From NCBI GenBank assembly GCA_039105265.1, contig JAPFFF010000022.1, positions 310,001 through 374,000 on the forward strand: DNA of 64,000 nucleotides, written 5' to 3'. The first letter of the stretch is position 1, and each line of letters starts with the position of its first letter. Under the pieces are notes generated by a model that was not told where the DNA came from, did no database searches, and worked only from the letters and a program-made list of their open reading frames with translations. Made by a program: the position numbers and the translations under genes. Shown here one piece after another: positions 57,956-64,000 of this stretch. The stretch comes from Tritrichomonas musculus. Lineage: Eukaryota > Parabasalia > Tritrichomonadida > Tritrichomonadidae.

Positions 57956-58378
57956 CTAACAGGTCATTTTGAGACTAATTCCATACTTGATGAATTGACT
58001 GTAAATGTTATTGTAAGCATATTTTAGGTCTTCGGTTTTACCTTCTTTGGTTACCAATATTTTTGAAACATAGATGATCTTATCTGATTTTCCACGGCAT
58101 CCGCTGCATCCAATATCTTCATTCAAGACTAATTCAACTTTCTCACATTCAGTTAATAATTTGATCATTTCCATCAACAACTTGCTTTCACAGACAACAT
58201 ATGAATTCACTTTTAATGGATTGTTCTCATACATTTCAACTAGCATTTCAAGAAATCGGTTTTTCTTGTCAAGCTCATCTAATTCATTTCCCAAATCTGC
58301 GATACCCCTGTCTTGTGCTAAATGGAAAGGACTGTCTATTACTTGTGGAGATACTGATTGATATTCCGGATTCGTCAT
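57956..58378 (-). CDS. GCSGC-motif conserved protein, element E
   Basis: 140 residues. Matches the C protein 19034..19609: RGIADLGNELDELDKKNRFL, YENNPLKVN, KLLTECEKVEL, the cysteine motif GCSGCRGKSD and the end YNNIYSQF. The upstream sequence stays open and Pro/Gln-rich, so the true start could lie further upstream as in C. The conserved Cys pair in three elements suggests a metal site. Function unknown. Confidence 0.65.
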   Translation of the reverse strand: MTNPEYQSVSPQVIDSPFHLAQDRGIADLGNELDELDKKNRFLEMLVEMYENNPLKVNSYVVCESKLLMEMIKLLTECEKVELVLNEDIGCSGCRGKSDKIIYVSKILVTKEGKTEDLKYAYNNIYSQFIKYGISLKMTC

Positions 58379-58501
58379 CTGAGTATTTGTAATTGGACCA
58401 TTCCCTTGGGGAACTTCCGGTTGGGGAGCTTGAATAAAATTTACATTTGGATTCAGTGGTTGAACATTTTCATTAATGCAAAAATAGATTTAGCATCTAA
58501 T

Positions 58502-58705
58502 TTATTTAAATTGTCTTTCAATCAAATCATTTTTGAGATACATCTTACCATTCAATTCAACAGCAGCAATACCATCTTTGTTATAATATTCTCCAACGAT
58601 ACAACGTTTGGTACCTTTTCGCTTAATGATATTTGGACTTTCAATCATAATTTCGTAATCATTCTCGAAACCAACCAATGGAACGAACCTCTCATTCATA
58701 TTCAT
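58502..58705 (-). CDS. Orphan NUMOD4-like protein, element E
   Basis: 67 residues: ERFVPLVGFENDYEI is very close to the start of the A homing enzyme (SFVPLKGFTNDYEI). It is followed by GIAAVELNGKMYLKNDLIERQF, matching YIRVCLNGDYYLKHVLIARQF there. The HNH core is absent. A DNA-binding module left over from, or evolved apart from, a homing endonuclease. Confidence 0.7.
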   Translation of the reverse strand: MNMNERFVPLVGFENDYEIMIESPNIIKRKGTKRCIVGEYYNKDGIAAVELNGKMYLKNDLIERQFK

Positions 58706-58727
58706 TTGTGTCTTCGTTAAAAAGTTA

Positions 58728-58982
58728 TTAGAGATACCTATTAGTAGCAGCTCTATTGAGTAGTTTGCGGACTTTCATGCAATGATCATATTTCTTTTGG
58801 ATTCGTTCACGTTGTTTCATTTTCTTGGGATTGTCGGATTCTGGTTCACCTAGTATTTTTCGATAATACTGCAATCTTGATGCAATCATTTTTAATGTCT
58901 GCGTTGCAAATGATTTACGTTCATGTCTTTTCTTTAATGGTGGTAATGCTAATGTTTCATTTTCATTTGTATTTGATTCCAT
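58728..58982 (-). CDS. Small basic protein, element E
   Basis: 84 residues (MESNTNENETLALPPLKKRH), strongly basic and helical (FATQTLKMIASRLQYYRKIL, KKMKQRERIQKKYDHCMKVRK). Pattern of a nucleic-acid-binding protein; no motif recognised. Same strand as the NUMOD4-like gene, 22 bases apart, and divergent from the integrase region. Confidence 0.5.
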   Translation of the reverse strand: MESNTNENETLALPPLKKRHERKSFATQTLKMIASRLQYYRKILGEPESDNPKKMKQRERIQKKYDHCMKVRKLLNRAATNRYL

Positions 58983-59043
58983 TCTTTGGCTCTCATTAAA
59001 ATATCAACAGCAAACATATATACATCTCTTTAACAAAAACCAA

Positions 59044-60896
59044 ATGAATCAAACTTACGAACTCAACAATAACGTGGATCACATCATTCAATACATCAAG
59101 AATTCAATACTTTGGGGTCCAAGCAGTGTAGACCATTCAGATGATTTTGATAGATTGCATGATCATAATTATGCTGGCTGGTTTGATGACGATGATGATG
59201 ATCCATTTACAGACTATTATAAGCAACCGAGAACATTGGAATTAATAAATAATCTTCTCAACAGCCATTCAACATTTTCAAGATTTATTCGTGACAGAAT
59301 CATTAAATGGTATCAACGTAAACATCTTTATGACAAGCCTAGATTTAATTTAGATGAGAATGTATTGAGCAATTTCATTAAAGTAAATGTCACAACAATT
59401 AACAAAGAAGTCATTGAATATATGGAATATACAAAGAAACAGATCATTGAATATCAAGAACGCAAGAAACGTCAAGCTATTGAGAAACGAGAACGTAGAA
59501 AACGTGAAAGGATTGAAAGGCGTGAACAAGGATTGCAAGCAGCTCATGAGGAATTAAATAGGCTCCTTAATCTCAAAATACAAAAGGGTAAGACTCAATT
59601 CTATGCAAATAATGTATTCAGAGGTTGGAATATCCATCCAGAAGATATGACTAAATTATGGAGAGAATATAATGAAAGATGGATACCACCAACCCAAAGA
59701 GGCAAACCACAACCTCAAAGACCTAGACCAACGATAGCTTACGATGACACATTTGAAGACAAGCTTATCAAATACCTTAAAACACATTCAGATGAGAGAC
59801 ATCCAATGTCATTTGATGACTTTCAAAAGCTAACTAGAGGTTGGCCTAGTTCGTTTACATCTATTGAAGATTGGTATCAAACCTACATTGAAAAGCATCC
59901 ATCCAACATTGCTCCAGAGAAGATTCAAGTGAATTCTATTGGTTTCAAATCACCAAAGAAAGTTAAAGCATTGAAATCTAAATATCCAAATATTAAGTCT
60001 CCAGATTCATCTACAACATCATACTTTCCATTAAAGCAGAATAAGAAGCTATATCAACTTCACAAGGTTTGCCCAAAAAGACTTACATCATTGACATAAT
60101 GTTTTGTGATAAGTATGCATATCTCATTGCAATCAATGTCAACACTAGATTCTTATATGCAGCTCCAATGAATAAACCTGTATTCACCACAACTAATCAC
60201 GACAATCAAGAACAACATTACATGAGATATTCTAAAAATGCAGACACATACATCAATGCTTTGGACTCATTAATCAAATCAGGAATGGATGTTCGATACC
60301 TTCAAGGTGATGGAGAGAAAGCTTTCGATGCACATGAAACATGGGCTTATTATGATTCTCATAACATTGAATTCAAACCAGTCCCAAGAATGAAAATGGG
60401 TGTATATCCAGACTTCATGAAAAAGGAACAAAAGCAATCGAAAACAGATCCAATGCATGGTTCTTTAGGGATTCTTGATAGAGTGATTCGCACACTTCGA
60501 GACATGGCATACCACATTGAAGTTGGAATCATTACACCAAATATCATGAAAGAGCTTGTCAATCAATATAACAATGTACCTCATGCAACGTTATCCAAAT
60601 ATGTTGGCTTTGATGTTACACCATAAATGGTCCAAGATGATGAAGAACTAGAGAACTATATCATTAGACAAATCATGAAAAAGAATGAAAAGGTTACAAG
60701 TAGAGCTGGATTTAAACTAGAGAATGGCACACCAGTGAAGCTTTATAATGAAAAGGATTCAATGACTAAAAGAAGATCAATCATTCAACCAGGAAAGTAT
60801 CACATTGTTGACTACCATGGAGGATATTATGAAGTCGAAGATGAGAACAAAAATAGACAATTCATTCCAAGATTTAAGCTTGCAATTGACATTTAA
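59044..60896 (+). pseudogene. Integrase region with long N-terminal extension, element E (broken)
   Basis: The first ~340 codons form a charged N-terminal part with a basic coiled coil (QERKKRQAIEKRERRKRE). The integrase core follows (IIDIMFCDKYAYLIAINVNTR, QGDGEKAF, DRVIRTLRDMAY, YNNVPHATL), then a C-terminal SH3/chromo-like part (YHIVDYHGGYYEVEDENKNR). Closest to the C integrase. It looks broken, with about two breaks. Convergent with PolB, sharing the last 4 bases. Confidence 0.75.
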
Positions 60897-62645
60897 TGTA
60901 ATACTTTCTTGTAATAATCTGGATTATACATTCTGATGATCTTATACAATACACCAATATTTGAATGTTTTGCATCTTTCTTGACTGTTTCGAAATTCAT
61001 TGAAGCTTTGCATGTCAAATTACATTTGAACTCAACATTATAAAATGCTTTATCTCTATTATCTGGAGATAGACACTTAATTGCTCCAAACAATGGTAAC
61101 AAAGTAAGTCTATCATCTATTTTTGAAGCATAATTGTGAACTTCCATACCAACTAATCCATCAACCAACTTCATCTCTTCTTCATCAGAAATGTATGTTA
61201 ACGGTTCATCATCATTATCATCATCATATTCTTTACTATTTTTACCTGAAAGATCCAACTCAACACCTAAAGATTTGATTACATCAGTTGCCGTTCTCTT
61301 GATAACTGAATCCCAATTACCTTGATAGAATTCATATCTTCCATTCTCATTTTCAGAATCAGGAAGTATTAGGCCATGATATGAATTGCAATCAACAGAA
61401 GCAAAGTAATCTATATCAAACTCATCACATTCGAAACATTTGACATATGCATTCTTATATAAATCTGGAATATTATGATTTGCATAAATATGAAGACTAC
61501 CACTTCCAGTCTCAATAATGATATCATCTTCAGAGAGTTTGCTAAGTATTGATTGCTTGATTTCAAATCTCTTCTCTTGAGGCAACTTCTTATTAATATC
61601 AATGTCAATCACTGCAAACCCAGGAGTTTCATTTACACTCAAAACCATTCCAGTCTGATATCTACATTTAAGATCACCAATATGTCTGCCATCACAGGAT
61701 CCATGTTTGGATTTATTGAATGTAATCTTGAAGTTCTCATCAAATCTAGTTCTCAATGGTAAATCCCAATGACTCTCATCTGCTAAAGCAGTCTGGGAAC
61801 CAGACCTTGTGAAACAAGAGTACATAGTATCTAAATCATTTATATAAGTTGGGATATTATTTACATTTGCAGAGACCTCGGATTCATTTTCAAGAATATT
61901 CTTTCCAAGTTCAAGTAATTCATCATCTAAATATTTATCGTTCATTATATTTTTGAATTCATTTTCACATTCTTTAGCATACTCTTCACTTGATTTGAAA
62001 ACGACATCTTTAGCAGTCAAACCTCTAATGAAAGGAATACAAGTTTGATCTTCCAATACTATCATTTTGTTATGGAATCCAGTCAACGCATTCTTCTGAA
62101 TAGTCACCTTAGACATTTGATTACGCTTCATTTGGAGATTAATATTCTTACCTGGAATGACACATTTATCAACAATGATTGCATAATAATCAGTTGGATT
62201 AATGTTATTCTTTTTCAATGATACACATTTGACTTTCAATGCTTTAGTTTCTAGGGAACCATCTTCTTTATTATTCCAAATTGTATAACATTTAGGACAT
62301 AATGCAACTTGATTATCTCCATATTTTTCAACAGCTGCACCTAATATTTTCTTTTCATCAGCAACAGTTCCAATAGATGGATTTGGCATGAATTGATAAA
62401 TATATTTGTCATAGAATTCTTTATTTTTAACGATTGCATCGAAGACTTGCTCACCATGTCTATTCATATCTCCAGCAATTGCAAAGTAAACACTATCTGT
62501 ATCACATGATGTAAAATGCATTCTTTCAACATCTAAACATTTGAAAAGGAAGTCATAAATGAAAACCAAATACCAATACTTTGCATTATCAAGAGTGAAG
62601 AATGACTCTTGAACACATGTCTTACATCGGAAATTCTTGGGTTTA
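60893..62645 (-). CDS. PolB C-terminal part fused to an AEP primase-like domain, element E
   Basis: One open frame of 558 codons plus a short matching stretch to ~62645, where the element ends. It starts in the palm, with motif C SCDTDSVYFA (residues ~22-30), then the region shared with C PolB (KILGAAVEKYG, LCPKCYTIW, SLKKNNI, KNALTGFHNKMI). Past the point where C PolB stops it continues ~370 residues, containing FAVIDIDI (~320), ETGSGSLHIY (~353-362) and VDCNSYHGLILPDS (~390-403): the three motifs of archaeo-eukaryotic primases of PrimPol type. The N-terminal polymerase half is missing. Confidence 0.85.
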
Positions 62646-62790
62646 TGAAAAAAAAAACCAATAAATTCTTTATTTTTTCATATTTTTGTGCATTTGCTGT
62701 TAATGAAATTAGTTATGCATTGGGTTTTTTAATTTTCTTTGATGCAAAATAAAGGAAATGGCAGAAATTACAAAAAATCCAAAAATATTA

Positions 62791-62909
62791 ATGTAAACTA
62801 TAGAATGGATTTTTTATATATCCATTCAATGGTTTATTTTGGATTTTCTCAGAAAAAAATTTATTCAATGGTTTACAGTATTCAAAAAAATCCATTCTAT
62901 AGTTTACAT
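62791..62909. repeat. 25-bp perfect inverted repeat, 119-bp structure
   Basis: ATGTAAACTATAGAATGG plus TTTTTT at 62791-62815 is matched by its reverse complement at 62885-62909. The 69-base centre repeats ATTCAATGGTTTA twice. Looks like a tiny palindromic transposon or a cruciform-forming sequence; no clear target duplication seen. Confidence 0.75.
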
Positions 62910-63062
62910 TATGAACTTTTTGAGAATAAAAATCCATTTATTAAAACTTTTAATTTATTATATTAAAAAATGAAAAATCCAAGCTGGATTTTTTTTCCAT
63001 CCAGGATTACGGTTATCCTACGATAAAATCCAAAATGGACAGGATTAACGGATATAATAAAA

Positions 63063-63168
63063 TAAACTTTGTTTTTTACTTTTCGCGGGTAAAAAATAAA
63101 TCATTCAATATTTGAAATAAATTCTTAGAAACTGTATGTTCACCGCGAAAATTATAAAACAAAGTTTA
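63063..63168. repeat. Imperfect inverted repeat in host-like DNA
   Basis: TAAACTTTGTTTT (63063-63075) and TTTCGCGG (63081-63088) are matched in reverse order by CCGCGAAA (63143-63150) and AAAACAAAGTTTA (63156-63168). About 106 bp in all; may be a small non-autonomous element. Confidence 0.6.
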
Positions 63169-63721
63169 ATGATGAAATAAAATCACAAGTTTGAATTATG
63201 ATACTAATATCCCAAGCGACGCTTAATAAATAAAAAAAAACTCAAGAGATTTTATGCTCATTGTTCTTCACAGTATTTTTATATATATAAGTCGAACGAA
63301 GCAGTAGTGAAGAGGAGGAGAAGCTAAGAAAGTATGGTGAATCTGAGCTATGGAATCTCATACTTTCATATATATGAAAAAAATTGGTACAATCTTTATA
63401 CCATACAAGAAGTTCAAAGAGCCAAAGAGTTGAGTATATAATAGTGATTCTTTTGTATTAAAATGAAAACGTTGGTTTTCCCAAATGGCTTGTTTATTAA
63501 TGCAAGCAAGTCAATTAAAAGATCAACCTGGAATTCTTAAATATACAAAATAAGTAATCTAGAAGTGCTTATTTTCAAAGAAAATGAAAAATGTTAAATA
63601 GTATTGGGATTGAAAGCCTAAATGCTTGTTGAATTAGTATATCAAAGGATAGAAAAGTGAATTAGCCTAAATTTTACAAATTAAAACAAAAAAATAGCAT
63701 TTGAATCATATTAATGATATC

Positions 63722-63976
63722 TTAATCTTTATTTTGTTTTTTAACAGCAAAAACAGTTGAAGCTTTATCATCTTCTAATGGAGAAATTTCAACAACCAAA
63801 ATGTCCCATTGCGGTGTAACCATTATATTGAACTTGGGGCAATCAGTGAAATCAGTCCCCAAATATAATAGATGGACACATGTAAAATCAATACCATATA
63901 TTTCACTTAACAATTTAATTCCACTACAGCTGCATTGATCATCTGAAGTGTTATAGAATTTTATTTCATCACTCAT
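63722..63976 (-). CDS. Short hypothetical protein, probably host
   Basis: 84 residues from the ATG at 63974-63976 (MSDEIKFYNTSDDQCSCSGI). Beta-rich pattern (FTCVHLLYLGTDFTDCPKF, WDILVVEISPLED), no motif recognised, no homologue among the elements. Only 24 bases upstream are visible, so it may be longer or part of a duplicated host gene fragment. Confidence 0.4.
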   Translation of the reverse strand: MSDEIKFYNTSDDQCSCSGIKLLSEIYGIDFTCVHLLYLGTDFTDCPKFNIMVTPQWDILVVEISPLEDDKASTVFAVKKQNKD

Positions 63977-64000
63977 TCTTTTTTCTTCTAAGCTGAGAGT

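Larger units (their letters stand above)
45591..62645 (+). mobile_element. Polinton/Maverick element E (lineage 2), broken
   Basis: Related to C in MCP, ATPase, fibre, small cassette, integrase and PolB, but with a different gene order. Both ends are cut within genes (MCP on the left, PolB on the right) and no TIR is seen. It looks broken, with roughly five or six breaks plus a MITE-like insertion in the fibre gene, so it is older than C. Its PolB end carries a primase-like domain absent from C. Confidence 0.85.
62646..63721. other. AT-rich host-like sequence with small inverted repeats
   Basis: About 1.08 kb with no supported gene. A-rich and T-rich runs, TATA-like tracts and three palindromic structures (62791-62909, 62973-62993, 63063-63168). 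Base composition and lack of packed ORFs differ from the elements, so it is probably host intergenic DNA. Confidence 0.55.

Noticed and set aside
1-62645. Retroviral or LTR origin of the integrase genes
   Set aside because: No reverse transcriptase, gag or LTR is present; the integrases sit with PolB, ATPase and capsid genes, as in Polintons.
62739-62966. 75-codon ORF in the host-like region
   Set aside because: It spans the 25-bp inverted repeat; its repeated peptide pattern simply reflects the palindrome.
63300-63420. Possible short coding exon in host-like DNA
   Set aside because: A brief open stretch with EKLRKYGESELWN-like translation, but too short and without support from splice signals or homology.

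Overview
KIND OF DNA. Almost the whole window is built from Polinton/Maverick-type virus-like elements packed side by side and inside one another. It is AT-rich, and the genes are intronless, tightly packed and on both strands. The gene set is protein-primed type B DNA polymerase (PolB), rve integrase, FtsK/A32-type packaging ATPase, Ulp1/adenain-like protease and major and minor capsid proteins. Such dense Polinton content in AT-rich, intron-poor DNA suggests a unicellular eukaryote; a parabasalid (Trichomonas/Tritrichomonas-like) is my best guess, but nothing here proves it. Only the last ~1.35 kb looks like ordinary host DNA. LAYOUT. (A) 1-7686, minus-oriented element of lineage 1, running off the left edge: capsid protein start, morphogenesis genes, ATPase, integrase, minor capsid protein, protease, an HNH homing endonuclease, small genes, a 57-bp tandem array and an end motif. 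(B) 7687-15758, a second lineage 1 element with the same core order, cut short upstream of its minor capsid gene. (MITE relic) 15759-15907. (D) 15908-17072 and 38075 to ~45590, a third lineage with its own PolB, a bZIP-like protein and a Vsr/EDxHD-like endonuclease. (C) 17073-38074, a 21.0-kb lineage 2 element sitting inside a D gene, with 367-bp terminal inverted repeats (TIRs) that look identical by eye and a 6-bp target duplication CACGTG. It looks nearly whole and recent. (E) ~45591-62645, an older, broken lineage 2 element with a 319-bp MITE-like insert. (Host) 62646-64000, with small inverted repeats and one short ORF. HOW THE GENES WORK TOGETHER. By family knowledge, PolB copies the element, the integrase inserts it with 6-bp duplications, the ATPase packages DNA into a double-jelly-roll capsid, small basic and amphipathic proteins act in the virion core or in entry, and the protease (recognised only in A) matures the virion. 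C and E also carry very long fibre-like genes made of shuffled modules, probably for attachment. Several small genes are shared between lineages whose capsid genes differ strongly, so cassettes have moved between elements. MAIN POINTS OF INTEREST. (1) E encodes a PolB C-terminus fused in one frame to an archaeo-eukaryotic primase (AEP)-like domain. (2) C PolB carries an HNH module between its exonuclease and palm motifs. (3) A family of tiny double-hairpin elements is scattered through genes and junctions of A, B, C and E. (4) The ends of the MITE, the ends of A and B, and an inner part of the C TIR share AGTAGTATA. (5) C and E contain tRNA-like sequences with Pol III-type boxes followed by T runs. 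(6) Orphan NUMOD4-like proteins and homing endonucleases sit among the elements.
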